The notes under the pieces: generated by a model
Seen by the model: the letters and a program-made list of their open reading frames with translations, nothing else
The model's database searches: none
What the model was told of the DNA's origin: nothing
In this document: positions 21,163 through 34,748 of the stretch, in pieces
Layout of the letters: each line of letters starts with the position of its first letter
How positions within the stretch are numbered: position 1 is the stretch's first letter
NCBI RefSeq assembly: GCF_001411555.2
Contig: NC_049903.1
Coordinates: 17,713,234-17,777,233, forward strand
Direction: 5' to 3'
Length of the DNA: 64,000 nt
Source: Juglans regia
Taxonomy: Eukaryota > Streptophyta > Magnoliopsida > Fagales > Juglandaceae
Program-made: the position numbers and the translations under genes

Positions 21163-21726
21163 GAGCATTAGCATTGGTCTATGCATATGCATATGCAAAG
21201 TTATATTTGCATAATATGGCCCTAAAATCCTCTACATTGGCTTATGCATATCCAAATATTTAGCTACTTATGAATAGTGCTTATCCAAATTTGGATAACT
21301 ACTATTCACCCTACAAATCATATTTTAATAATTATTTCTCTCTCCTCCCACTCTCTCTCACACAATCCTTTCATTTTCTCCCTCCTTCAACAACAAAACA
21401 AACATTCACTTGCACATTCATTTTATTATTATAATATATTATATATATTTTTCATTTTATTATATTTTTAATATATTATTATTAAAAAATTATATTTTTT
21501 ATTATTACATTTGTATCATTAATGTTAAATGTATGTAGTGGATATTAATTGTAAAATATATATAAAAAAAAATTGATTTTAGCAAAAAAGTAATAATAAT
21601 AAAATAATATTATTATTTTGTTTCAAATATACATAAGTCAATATGGAAATTTTGCTTGAATGGTAAAGTGGATATGTAAAAGAGGTAATTTTGCATATGC
21701 ATATGCATAAACTAATGCTAATGCTC
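21163..21726. mobile_element. DNA element with about 37-bp terminal inverted repeats
   Basis: 564 bp. The left end GAGCATTAGCATTGGTCTAT continues with repeats of GCATAT; the right end is its reverse complement with about two mismatches over some 37 bp. TGA flanks both sides (21160-21162, 21727-21729). The inside is AT-rich, with a pyrimidine-rich TCTCTCTCCTCCCACTCTCT tract and no coding capacity. This is a MITE-like element distinct from the TCATCTCA family; I do not assign a superfamily. Confidence 0.75.
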
Positions 21727-22629
21727 TGAGACATGTAGCATGTTTATTGGAAGATAACATTATTAATGATCGAGATCAGAAGTAGTAGTGATGAGGTACG
21801 ATGTACATGATCATAATGATCAATGATGATGAGTTGCCTTGATTCTTAAGCAAAATCTTTTTGGTCCAATCTCTTGCCATTAATATTATCCATTAATTTA
21901 AAGTGATTAGAAATTAAAGTTGATTTATTTATTTATTTATATGTGCATTATTAATTAACCGACACCATGTTATAGTCTTTAGCAAGATTATGATACGATA
22001 AGATTCTCCATGTCTTCTACATGCATCACCTATATACTTTTTTTACACAATGTTGTCGACCCCTCACTTTTTTCTTTTTCTTTTTCTTTTTTTATTTTGT
22101 GTTTCCCACCATAGATTAATTGTAAGAATTATTAATGTTTTTTCTTCATCTTGAAATTTTTTTTTCTTTTTTTTTCTTAATTTCACATGCTAATTATATG
22201 GTACTGCATTTTAAGTAGTCTTATAGAATAAATTACAATTTTATAAAGGAAAATGCTACTCTTCTCACTGGATACTCTCGTTAGGGTTTTTTTTTTTTAA
22301 TTTTTTTAATTTAGTGATTAATTAATTATTTTTTAATAATATTGTAAATTTTTTAAAATATATATTTAAAAATGTTAAAAAATATATATAAAAAATAAAT
22401 AAATAAATAAATAAATAAACAAAATCAACTAACAGGAACTCCAACGAGAGCTCGATCCCAGCGGTGGATATTAGCCAGTTTATTACGCAACCAACATACG
22501 ACTGATGTGAAAATCATGTCTACGTCAAATATTATAAAAATGTATTGACGCTTTACTTTATAATTTATAATTGTACTAATGGATTCCACTTTACATTATA
22601 TGTTTACACACTGGGCCTGCTCGTAAATA

Positions 22630-22673
<44 letters not shown>

Positions 22674-25600
22674 TTAAAAGAGTTATTCTATTCGATCTCA
22701 AGACAATGTGTAGAATAGTATATATATCATTCATATTATTTAATTTATAAAATTTAAATTTAAAGATTTATCTTTTAAATTAAATTATGTTATATTAGCA
22801 CTATATATATACTAGGTGTATCTATCTGTTACGTATGTGTATCTATCTGTTAAACAGTATATATATAATAATAGCATGGGAAAAGGTTACGTATGTGTGT
22901 ATCTATCTGTTTTATATATATATATGTTCTTTGACTTGTACCGATCAGAAGCAGCTTGAAGGCACATGATCAGTATAGAATTAACATTCAACACTCAACA
23001 GCAAGCTGGTGGATTGCGTGGTGCACGTTCCATATATACGAGGAATACGGCTACGGGAACATGGGATCGAAGAAAAAGAGTATAATCTTATATGCTGAGG
23101 GGGACAAATTTACAAGTCTTTAATCATTAATTCAACACTCGGCCTCTTTTTTGAACCTCACTTTAATATATTTTGTGCTGATCTTCCTTTGAAAGTTACG
23201 AAGCAAAGCATGGTAGCTATGTTCATCATGGCATGATGAATTTGACTTTGCAGATGTCTCTATTTCTTAGTGGACTCGTTTTTTAAAGAATAATTTTACA
23301 TATAATCGTAAAGTACGTAAATATCATATAATTATTTAAAAAAAAATGTGATACACTATTAAAAAATTTATTTTTTTTCATGTGAATTCTATATTTTATT
23401 TAAAAACGATTACACGTCTGTTACACAAATAACGGTTACAAATATCTTTCTCTTCTTTAAAACTCTCATAGGAGTGGTATGTCCAATATATCCTCTTCTC
23501 TATTTTATTGTTTTGAAAAATAGTTCTACTACTTATAAGTCCGTATATAGAAATCGATATGACTTATAACTGTATGTGCGTGCACGAGACTCATTAACAC
23601 TTAACGAAAAATGTCGAAATACAAACATATTAATGTGCTTGAGAGTATCTTATAAAACGTGGAATAATCTATTGGTGTTGGTGTACGTGGGAAGCAAATG
23701 GAGTTGCACAAACGGGACATCTCAAGTACTCAAGGCCACGAGTGTTTTTTTGATCTATATTCTTTTTCTTTTTGATCTTCTAAGTAAACCGGCCAATAAG
23801 CGTAGACATGTACATGATGGAGTAGTAGTTCTACAAGGAAAGATGAGGAGGGGACATGCCTCTTCTTGCACATGTAATGGATTGAACATGAGGGGCCCCA
23901 ATATACTTTAATGCCATGCGCTCCTTGGAACAAACAAACAAGGCATGGCCAAAAAGCAAATCATGCTCAAATGTCAGGTGGGGAAGAAAGAAAAATTTTG
24001 AAGAAATGACTTAACAAATCATGAAATTAAAGACTTTTGTTCCATGCATGTTCTTGGCTTCATCTACTCCTCTTTTTGTTTTCCTAGAAATCCCATATTC
24101 AGCCCGAAAAAAGAGAAAAAGTAGATCATTTCAATTTGATGATGACCCCAATTGCATGCAGATCAAGTTGTTGGGTCTCACCCTGCCTTTTCTAGCAGCA
24201 GTTAAAATCAAAAAGCAAAATCAGTTAATCTGCAGTTATTTATAATAAAAATAATTATTTTTTATCAAAATAAATTTATTTTTATTATAAATAATCGTTA
24301 TCATTATTTTTCTTACCATTAAGAGATTAATACAAATAAATTCTATCTTGTAATAAATAAATGATATCAGAGAAATGCATGGAGTGGGGCGTGGCCATCT
24401 TCAACAGTAGTCATGATCATGAGGCTTCTTATTATATATTCTCTATATATAGCTCATGCAAACCAGTAATCATCATAAACTTTGTAGTGTACTTGAAATT
24501 ATTAATTTGGGTTGAATGATTCAGATCAGACCACAAAAAGAAATTACACAGCCGTTGTTACGGCAGAGAGAGAGAGAGAGAGAGAGAGAGCAGTACTGTC
24601 TAACAATATTAATTGTAACATCATCTGGAGAATTCCTCGGATTGGATCCATTGCGCGCGCATGCTTTCAGAGTTTGCATGAGTAGTAGTACTGACTCCGA
24701 CAGGCATGTTTTAATTTTTATTCAAATACAATATGTCAACCGTACCTCAAGTAATTTATTATCAAATTTTATTTTATGTAATAAATAAATAAATTAGTCG
24801 ATTTAGTCGATTTTACTTCTATTTTATACAGAGATTAATACTCTCAGAGTTTTGAAAATTCAGACAATGTCATTGTAAAAATATTTGTATACGGGAAGCT
24901 TACAACAAAAATTTAATTTGGCTTGTAATTTTGAGTCACAGATATAACTTCCTTAGAGAATGAAATGATATCTATTTTCTATAAAAAAAAAAAAAAATTG
25001 AGTCGATTTTTAATGAGCTATACGGTTTAATGAACTATTAATGTTATTTTGTGATAAAAAATAAAAACGACTCATTCAATAAATAAACCAAATTGGGTTT
25101 GGCTGAACTGATTTCCAGTAATTTGTCCAGTAACTTTGTTTATTTATAGTTCTAATCGTTTATAACTTTTGAATTATCATCCTTTTTGTTCCTCGAGTGT
25201 TCAATTTTATTGTGTCACTCTCTATATGATACAATTTTATTAATAAGATCCATCCTTTTATATTTTCTTTGCAAATTTAACAAAAATGTTGGTGTAACAT
25301 TCCAGACAGTTAAAAAATAGAAATTCTATATGAAAATCTTACACCACACACCTCCACCTAACCAATATTATGTATGTGGATATGTCATATTTTTATCGAG
25401 GTGTGATTTAGACCCAAGGCCGGTCTTATAAAATATAAGCAATATTGGGTCGAAGTATCTAAGCTTCTAGAAAGAAAAATTCTATTTGAAAGTCAGTGTG
25501 GAGGACACACCTTCTGCATTATTGACATGATATAATTTTTATGCAGAAAATTGAATCCTGTAAATCAAGTCTTGTCATGTAAGCGGTATGGATAACGTGT

Positions 25601-26286
25601 GAAAGATGAAAGGAAGGATGACGGGATTTTTCATAGACATTGTTTTTTTTTTTATTAATCATAATGCAATTGGTGAGATGGTGTGGCATGGTAAATTGGT
25701 AATATGTTTCTACTTCACAAATTAATTTTTTGGTATTAACATTTTAAGTAATATGGATAAATAAAATAAAAGAGATATATAGAACAAAACATCATATAAT
25801 AAATGCTATTTTTCAACAAGGAGAAGCATTGACTTAGCATTATTCCAATACTCAAAAACCACTGCAACCAAAAACAATCCATTCAATTTCTCGTTACTTT
25901 GGTTTTTTTTCCTCAATACTTTGTTTGGTTAGCAAGAAAATCAAACAAAATAAAACCATGTTCCTGAAAAAACCCAGGAACTTCAAATGAAATTCATACA
26001 GAACATTATAAGAGGTCCTCAAGGAAGTATTACATCCTTTAGAATATTTAAGAAGATACACAAGTATAGAGATAGGAAACTCTTCTATATGTATGAAATT
26101 CATTCAACCTCAGATGATTTATTACAATATTCCAACTCAAGAATAAGCTCCAAACCGAACTTATTGGAAATAAAAAGCAAATGAATCAAAATGATAAAAC
26201 CCAGTAAAAATTTCAATGTAATTGAAGAAAATAGGCTTTATAATTAAATAACAATTCGTATAAAAGATTCCAGAAAGCTTGCAGAC
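21727..26286. other. Long intergenic stretch, no gene seen
   Basis: 4.5 kb of AT-rich DNA before the 3' end of the flippase gene. It holds (ATTT)n at 21925-21940, an AAAT tract at 22392-22420, the 41-bp (AT)n at 22632-22672, (GA)n at 24565-24590, and short frames at 23576-23911, 24021-24245, 24516-24788 and 25987-26184 that have no domain and no codon pattern I trust. The last few hundred bases probably include the flippase 3' UTR. Confidence 0.5.
22632..22672. repeat. (AT)n microsatellite
   Basis: About 41 bp of uninterrupted AT, one of the longest in the window. Confidence 0.95.
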
Positions 26287-27835
26287 TCATTGAAATAATG
26301 GGCTGCTTGTTACTGATCTATATATTGATTTTGTCCTCTGGTGCAAGTGTTCTTTCAAATATTGAATCCTTGCATCAACTCTGGCAGAAAGCCCTATCAG
26401 GGTGCTCTTCCTTGAGTTGGATTGCTCCCTTTGCCATGCTTGATTGTTGATACTTTCTTTCTTGCAATACTTCATTTCTTGAAGAATATGATCATCCAGG
26501 GGATAGAATAAACGTTGGATGACAATGTGCATGAAGTATGGTAGAAGAGAAACTACTGTGACAATCAATGTAATCATCCAATACACTGGTGCACTGCCAA
26601 TAGCTTCCATGAAGAGATGAAATCCTTTCTTTGAGTAGGCAGGAGGAAGAGCACCATACACAAGCAGGAAGATGTACCAGGACAATATGCTACCCCATAT
26701 AAAAAGATGTTGGATAAAAGTAAAGTGACTGATAACTAGAGCAATTTGGCAATTTACAGTCCAGATTATGCATGTGAATGTAATGCCACCGAGGTGTGCA
26801 ACATCTGAAACTTCTCCCTGCTGTCGGAATGCGGCGGAGGAGAGCATGTATATATTGGCAAGAAAGATGATTAGAGAAGCTACCACACCATTCAATATCC
26901 AACCAATGATGCGCTTCCAAGCAAAGTATATGTTCTTTGGACCCTGTTTATAAAGGGAAGGGAACTGTTCCATTTCAAAAGAATAGATATGTTAAAACCC
27001 TTAAATTAATGTTAGTGCTTGGAAAGCCAGAGAGGAATAGAAAGGAGAATCACATGTGTTGCTATTTATGTGTTTCCTCCTACCTGGAGGCATATTTCGG
27101 AGGAAACATCCTGCTCTAGGACTCCTAATGATATCACTGGCAATGATGTCAAAATCACATTGAACAGCACCAAGTACCAGTCATCATATAGGACCTCCCC
27201 ACAGAAACTTGTGTAACATTCATAATAGAATAGAGTGAGGCCAAGTACAATGTTCTTGTATACAAAGTAGAGAATCTACACCAAGAAAGTAAACAAGTTC
27301 ACAATTAGAGATCAGAACTACAGTACAAAGATGATCATTAAATAATTAAGGACTTACCATTTTGGAAATTCTCTTGTAACACCAGTGCCCATGAACTATA
27401 AGTAACCTCTCCAAAAATCGGAACTGAGGCAATGAGAAGTCACTTGCCATTACTGCCTGATGTTAAATGAGAATTTTTAGCAACATTCATAAATCATAGT
27501 GCATATCGGAATCTGTTATCTCTTTCATATAATTCAAGCTGATATTTTTGGACACAAGTACATTTTTCATATTTCAGGCTTGGAATTTCACTACTGGGAA
27601 TGACATGCAAAATACAAAAAAAAAGAGAATGACTTTATGGACTGAAAACTTCATCCCCCATTTTGGTGCCATCATTCATGGCTCAGATCGTCGGTCCCTT
27701 AAGGTAAGGCATTATGATCCTATTAGATGCCCAAGGCTGTAAAGAGTAACCAAAGAAAGAAATCCTGAGTTTATATCGTCAACCTTGTAAAATCTCATGG
27801 TCCCCTCAATCGTGATTACCGTTAGAGTGCAAATG

Positions 27836-27883
<48 letters not shown>

Positions 27884-30800
27884 CTTCCCCCCAAAGAATA
27901 ATGTGCAGATCATTGAACTCTGTGACTTCTTTGTTTCAAGTTCTAATCATAATGGATTATTCTATTCTCTATAAAACTTAAGAACATGCACGGGGTGCAT
28001 TTGTCTGTATTATGGCATACTGCCTAAGACATTATAACCTGTTTGCACTTGAAGTAACGAATAATAGATTCAAAAGGGACAGGTCATGAGTTTTAATGGG
28101 CTGTATCATATGTTTGATGTGTAAGGTACACCAAAACAGATGAGATGAGTGGAGATAAAAGTTGAAAGTTAAATAAAATATTGTTAGAATTTATTTTTTT
28201 AATATTATTTTTGTTTTAAGATTTGAAAAAGTTGAATTGTTTATTTTATTTTGTATGGAAATTTGGGAAAGCTGTAATGATTAGATGAGATGAGTTGAGA
28301 TGAGTTGTGAAAACAAACGAGGATAAGGGATTAGAGAGTAATACTGCAGATAATATTACAACTCAATATTATCAATCAACCAGTTACAGAATTCTGCTAG
28401 ACTAACATGCATTTAGAAATAGATAATAACTTTACAGCTGCTAGCAGTTCCATGAGTGAGCTTCTTTACTACGTGCCTATCTCACTTGTTTTAAGAATTA
28501 ATCATTTTTTAGCGTTAAGCAGTAAAAAGCATGCTAGGTGTATGCTGCCTATTAACGAGCTTAAGGGAAATTGTAAAGAAGAACACCAATACCTAGCAAT
28601 CAGTAATATATAAGGAGGACCATGAGGCTTACTTGCATTCCTTCCATGCCACTGATCCCGATACCGATATCAGCTTCTTGAATCATGCCAACATCATTTG
28701 CCCCATCTCCAATGGCAAGGGTTGTCTTGCCAGTATACTCTTTCACCAATCGAGTAATCTGTAAATGTCACATTTGTGAGACTATCTCGTTTTTGAAAAT
28801 TTGATTAGTGAATATAGTAACTGGAATTAGATCATTGATAAGATTTTCTGGTTTTAGAAAATAAAATAAAAAAGGTGTACCGACCCAATTTGCACAAACC
28901 AGATTGCTGATAGTTAAAATGTTTATGAAGTAATTGTGATATAAGATTGACCTCAGGGTGCTAGTGGATGTTGCCTGAATATGGAATTGGTTTGAGCATC
29001 ACACTACATGGTGATGCAAAAGTCGTAGCACAACCAGACTCACTATGACCACAATTGATTGTTGAGGATCATAATGTAGTCTTTATGAGAAATGCTAAAC
29101 ATTCATATGTTTCAATCTTGTGTCACAATTTTCTTGAAGCAAACTAACAAGGCACTAGAAATGAAGTGGAATTCAGTTCTAATGGGACATAACCTATGTT
29201 AGATTATCTTCTTGTAAAAAAGATAAACACAAAAAGCTTACCAATGCTTTCTGTTTCGGAGACACTCGACAGCATATAACAAAGGCACAATTAACAGCCA
29301 ACTGTAAGAACTGGTTCTTTACACCATCTGTCAAAGCGACTTCAAGAGCTTTTCCATCTACCACCATGGCAAAGGGAGAGTCTTTATTGCATTCTTCACA
29401 CATCACTTGGTAAGAATTTTCAATTTGATATAAAAGGTCTTCTTTCATTGCCTGAAAGCTAGAAAAAGAAAAGATGTCAACTCCACTTCACCTTCAGGTG
29501 CTGCAAATTATATGACTCTGCATTTTAGACAGAAAGCTCACCATGAAGTCAATTTCACCTCTAGGGTTGGCTTAAGGGTGAGTAGATCTAAATATGATAT
29601 TTATTCAAGGAAATCAAATGAAAACCTCTAAGCTAACATTCTACATGTGTTAAACCAATTGTATAGTTCTGATAGGCTCTTGTAGTTTTTTTATCTTCTC
29701 TTTATACAGTCACTTTTCACTTATCCAAAAAGTGTCAAACCCAATAACAAATTATATGCATTGCAATCCAGATTTATTAAAGTTCTGGCTGTTTGCCTGG
29801 TATAGATGAAAGGAAATAATCTCCCAGAATTCTTTAGTGATGGAATGATTACTGCAAAAATTACAATTTTACTTATCATTTTCTCCATTCTCCTCTACTT
29901 TAAGATGCTACAAAAATCCATGGAATCTTTTGACATCATAGATGAGGTGATTTTTCACCTTCACTTGGCTCTTAGTCTCAGCTTCTTTGCTCAAACATAT
30001 ATGGAACTGCTTCATATCCTGCTGAAGTAAGCTACAAGAAAATCTGCCAAATTGGATGGGGGAAAAGAAGAAGACAAACAAGGAGAAGAAGAAGAAAATC
30101 AATAACTGTTAGCTGCAACCTACCATATGATTCCTTAGATCACTGTAAGTACTGAAATAAGAACAAGTCTCACCCAATATTTACTGCAGTTTCCTTCTTG
30201 TCACCTGTGAGCAGCCATATTTTTAGCCCTGCTTGGGCAAGTTTATCTATGCACTCTGGAACCTGGCGTATGTAAGTTCAGGGAAATGTATGGATAATGA
30301 AAATATATGAAAAATAAGAAAACAGAGCGTGAAGCAATAAATGGGCATCATAATTGCACAAAGGTCCAACTTATATACAAAAGCTTCCCTGTTAGAATAA
30401 CAGCATAATGAGAGAGAGAGAGAGAGAGAGTGGACTGACCCCTTTCTGTAACTTGTCTTCAACAGCAGCAGCCCCCAATAAAATCAGATCTTTTTCAATC
30501 AGTTCAGATGCTTTATCTAGTAATTCATCTCTTTCAGGACCTATTGTGGTCTTAGCCTGTGAAAATATTGAGTTCCAATGTTCGTATTCTGCAGTCTCTA
30601 TAATCCTATATGCAAATGCTAGAGTGCGGAAACCATCTTCTGCATAATTTGAAAGGTGCAAAGCTGTTGCTTCTTGGTATGATTTACCATTTTCTGCAAG
30701 CCTATCAAAGATAATGCTGAAAACCAAAACCAACAGGATCAATGAGGTAGAAATTTGAAAGAGTTCAAGTTTTAAATTACTGCCAGACACAAACACACAC

Positions 30801-33448
30801 ACACACTCAAAGGGAAGACTCCTCATTTTGAAGTTTTAGAATCAGCTTTAAAATTTTTGTTATTTTGACATGGAAGTTTTACATAGCTTCCTGGAATCAA
30901 CTAATGGAATATAGTGAATAGCTAGCCTACCTGTCGGCACCTTTGCAAAAGAGAAAGATCTGACCATCTTTATTCCTCACTATGACTGACATTCTCTTCC
31001 GTGAACTACTGAACTCCAACAAATGTAAAATCTTGTACTCCCTGAAAATAATCTTAGATGTTGTCTTTTAAGCATTTACATGAATGCAATGGAAAGGAAC
31101 TACTAAAGTGCAAACAAGAAATAGAGAGAAACACAGTTACTGAATGATTTACCTCTCCACCACCTTTCCAGAGGAAGGATCCAGCTCCTTGAGAACCATT
31201 ACAGATTGGGTTCTTCTGAAAAATTGGAATGCAAATTCTTGTGAAGCTACCAAAAAAGCCACTTCTTCTGGTGACTCAGCCTCATACTTTAGCTTATCAG
31301 TCTGATTGGCTTCAACAGGTATGCCTGTGTGGCATAGAGCCATGACTCTGAAGAACATTATGACATCAAATAAGTTGGATCTGTACATCCATCGATTGTT
31401 CATGAGCCTATCATCCGTGAAGTTGAAACCCTTGATAACAGATTCCTTCCCCACAGTAGAGATTTCTGGGCTTTCAGTGCTCTGATTCTCCCCATCTTCT
31501 CGGCCACCTAGAATTGCCTTTTCAGTGACCATGATGTCAGCCTCAGAGAATTCAGACAACTCAAAGCTTTGACTAGTGTTGGATTCGTCAATACTGCATC
31601 GATAGGTCTCAGCACAAGTATTCATTCTTCTAGATGCAGCAAGATCAACTTCCTTTATATCACCCCCATATGAGGTTCCTGCAATTGAGCATTTTCTAAA
31701 TTCCATCTCATTACGAGTCAAAGTCCCTGTTTTATCCGAAAGAATAATTTCTACCTGACCCAGTTCTTCATTTAAATTTGAAGTTCGGGCTCGAACAGAC
31801 TTACATGTTACTTCATCATACATTTCAATATCTTTGTTGATTAACATGGTTTGTAAAACTTTCACCACTTCAATGGAAACATATAAAGAAATGGGGATCA
31901 AGTAGCCATACAAAATTAGGGCCCTCGTAAAGTGCCGAAAACCAGAAACCTCAGGCTTTATGGGATTGAAGAATGGATCGTCATCATCTTGCAATCGAAG
32001 GTACAACCATTCAACCATCTCGTATTTCAGATAGAATGCAGTAGAAATTGCGGTGACTAATGATATCAAAAAAAGAAATGAAAAAAGAAGATAAATCACA
32101 AGATCCATCTTTTTTTCTATCCGGCTACGTTTAGATGGCGACCTTGTGGAGTTTTGTACTGCTTTTGTATCAGGCCCGCTAAAAATAACTACTCCATAAA
32201 TGTAATCAGTGTTACGAAGTTTTGAATCTCTTAGAAGCACCTGAGCAGGGCACAAGGCATATGATTCATTTTCAAACTCCAAATTGCCCACAAAGGTGTA
32301 AAGATTTGGATTTGGGTCCTCACAACGGACAGTGCCTTTGAATTTGCTGAGTTCTTCATCTTCATTCATGCCGAGTGTTGCTTCTAAGCATCTTTTAACT
32401 TTCAGATTTGTTTCTCCATCAAGGTTCATGGTCTCTACATAACAAATTCCATCCTCGTAGCTGGAAGATAGAAAGAGGAGATCACTTGGAAAATATTCAT
32501 TCTTATGAACTTTAATGACATCTCCTACAGAAAGTTCTCTCCATGTTTTCTCAGCAAATCTGCCGTTTCCTACACGAGCCTTTACAGTTCGAGAGTTCAC
32601 ATTCAAGTCCTGCAAGGTGTGATTATTAATATGATTTACTACATACTGCAACATCAATGGTAAACCAATGAAATAGCTAAATCGGAAAGCAGTGAAACAA
32701 CATGCAAAGAGAAGAAGCTTGAAAATATAGATTTGTGAAGAAGTATTTCCATAGCCTGTTGTACTGTCAGGAAACAGCAACAAAATATGATGTATATTTT
32801 CAATCGAGGGCACTGTGCTAGACTCAAAAATCTATATTCTAACTGATATGGCTGGAGGTGAAAAAAAAAACCATTGAACATATAAGAGAGAACAGGCCAT
32901 GAAATTACATATCATAGACAGAACATGTTTAACCAGAAAAGATATAAAGCTTACAGGTACAGATAGTTATCATCCACTTCTTTTAACAAGCGTTCTATAT
33001 AATCCTACCACCATGTTTTGGTTGCAGTAGTTACCTGTAAGAACCTATGCCAATCTTCCACAGCCTCTTTAAGCATGCTAATCCCAATTACAAAGACCAA
33101 GGGAGCAACCAAGCTTATACGAGAAAAAGGAGCCAAAGAAGTGAAGGACAGCACCGCTGCCAAGAGAAAATAAAGATTGGCAACTCTGCGGAATTGCTCA
33201 AAAAGTGATTTGGGAAGAAAAGTTACTACATTGTACTTAGTTGTGGATACATAATTGCTGGGGTATTTGTGAGGTTTGGTCTTGTGTAGTTGAGGTTCAT
33301 TGCAGAGAACCAGACGAGAAAATCCTGGCTGACCAAGGTGCTCTAGATGAACAACAGAATCTGCAGTGGAGGGTCGCAAGCATGTGAAGTTGTACAGTTT
33401 GCTCCATCTTATCTTCCCCTTAGTCGTTCTCCTTGATGACTCTGGCAT
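26287..33448 (-). CDS. P4-type ATPase, aminophospholipid flippase (ALA4-7-like)
   Basis: Eleven exons with GT-AG borders: 33448-33035, 32609-31153, 31041-30931, 30716-30440, 30262-30174, 30043-29959, 29451-29242, 28758-28633, 27456-27358, 27275-27084, 26964-26287. The frame is open throughout and gives 1245 aa, the usual length for this clade. P4 hallmarks in order: DGETN at residue 202 (actuator domain), PISL at 377 (membrane segment 4), phosphorylated Asp430 in DKTGTLT, CKGADS (nucleotide domain, exon 3), [12 protein letters not shown] (exon 5/6) and GDGANDVGM at 898. Membrane segments flank these, and the C-terminal exon holds several more. Such proteins move phospholipids from the outer or lumenal leaflet to the cytosolic leaflet with an ALIS (Cdc50) partner. 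[17 protein letters not shown] and [13 protein letters not shown] place it in the ALA4-ALA12 group, nearest ALA4-7 by memory. I see no defect. Confidence 0.95.
27837..27880. repeat. (CT)n microsatellite in flippase intron 8
   Basis: About 44 bp of CT on the plus strand, (GA)n in the transcript, inside the 28632-27457 intron. Confidence 0.95.
28115..28322. mobile_element. MITE in flippase intron 8
   Basis: Family core in reverse orientation: GATGAGATGAGTGGAGATAAAAG, quoted here by its first bases GATGAGATGAGTGG, then AAGTTAAATAAAATATTGTT, GATTTGAAAAAGTTGAATTG and a GATGAGATGAGTTGAGATGA end. Terminal repeats are weak (left CCAAAAC, right AACAAACGAGG), and the borders are approximate. Confidence 0.65.
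30411..30430. repeat. (GA)n tract next to the exon 4 donor of the flippase gene
   Basis: About 20 bp of GA (CT in the transcript), 9 bp into the intron after the exon 4 donor at 30439. It may vary between plants. Confidence 0.85.
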
Positions 33449-33960
33449 TTTATTAGGCACCAAAACTGTAAATTAAGCCCTCACTAACAAGATGAAATCA
33501 TACTTTTCCGATATCATGCCAAGGACAGGACCCTCAGGAAGTACTGGAAGCCTCAAGAATTAATGAAACTTAGATTAGGGGCTAAAACTAGCCATGGAAC
33601 AATCAAATTTAAGCACCACCAAAGTAAGTAATCAACAACACTCATATGGTAATCATGTCTTTTCTGCACCCATCCTTTCTTTGTTTTATGTGATTCTTGA
33701 ATTTCTCGACCTTTCACTATCATCAATATCTTAAGAAAGAGAAACTCCCAATGCCGAACTTTGGACTTATTTCTTGGATCTAGTGAGCATTCCACAGCTA
33801 GCCGTACTTCAAGCATAAACAGCATCTCCCTTCTGAGCCACATCAAAGCCACCGCTATAAGAGGACGGTACCCGTGTCTTATCGAAAAACCCTCACTTAT
33901 GCCGAAAGATTACCTGTAGTTAAAATATAACCAAGGTGTCACCTTTATATATGCCTTGAA
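33449..33960 (-). promoter_or_regulatory. Flippase 5' region with candidate TATA box
   Basis: On the minus strand TATATAAA lies at 33951-33944, about 500 bp before the ATG at 33448. A 3' splice-like TTTACAG is at 33472-33466 and another ACTACAG at 33921-33915, so a 5' UTR intron is possible. An open frame of about 120 codons (33915 to 33553, minus) lies in this leader: RHGYRPLIAVALMWLRREML then further. Its composition is protein-like but I do not recognise it. Confidence 0.35.
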
Positions 33961-34730
33961 TATGGCCAAATCAATCTTACCACTCCCACAATATGAATAA
34001 AAAACTCCACATCACACGGTTAGCTGTATATTAAGTTTGCCAGTTAATTCTGTTTACACAACCTCGAGATCACCAATCAAATCTTGCAAACAGTAGCATT
34101 CGTAGAGGTAGCAACAATCCTCAGAACGATCATTATATGCCTTCAAGATATGATCCATATTCATCTTGCAGCTCTAAAAGCATTTTGTAGATCAGATGGC
34201 TACATTCCAAGGCTCTGCATGATAAACTTAACTATCGCTCACTTGGATCATCCCAGATTGCATCTCCATTCTAAAATTAACTTGAATAATTGACTTGAGT
34301 AATGCAAGTCAACAAACCCATTAATGCTTCGGATTAAAAGATTACTCTCACGATCGAATCATCACTCATTGGAACCATCTTTCGATTATTATAATCTTAC
34401 TCTTGCTTCGGTTTTGAATAAAGTACTGTGTATGGAACCCAAAGCTGCTGAATCTGATCCCTTAAGAGTTAAGGGAAAAGAAGTAATTTGTCTAAGATGG
34501 AAACGCCGGCTAGTCAGCCAGCCCCAGGTGATGAATAAAATAAGGATCTTGTGAGAGGGGACAAAGGCCATCACGCTACAAGGTGATCTCCGCCCTCTTA
34601 GTATTGTGGAGAAGGAAAACAGAATAATAAAGGAGAAAAATAATGAGAAAAATAAAATCTGACTTGCCGGCTTCTTTATTGACACACACAACACACCATT
34701 CAAGTACTTGAAGAAGCATTCCACATCAGC
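33961..34730. other. Intergenic DNA between flippase and SINE
   Basis: Frames at 34084-34293, 34324-34554 (both plus) and 34389-34736 (minus) overlap or are short and lack recognisable domains. Nothing annotated. Confidence 0.45.
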
Positions 34731-34748
34731 TACCATACAAAATTATTT

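Noticed and set aside
23576..23933. 111-codon plus and 67-codon minus frames
   Set aside because: No recognisable domain, mutually overlapping on opposite strands, no splice context.
30023..30043. Acceptor at TTGTAG (about 30030) for flippase exon 6
   Set aside because: It keeps the frame poorly matched to the family (drops FSC-type residues); the GGCAG acceptor at 30044 restores GFSCSLL.
34324..34736. 76-codon plus and 115-codon minus frames
   Set aside because: Overlap each other on opposite strands and show no family motif.
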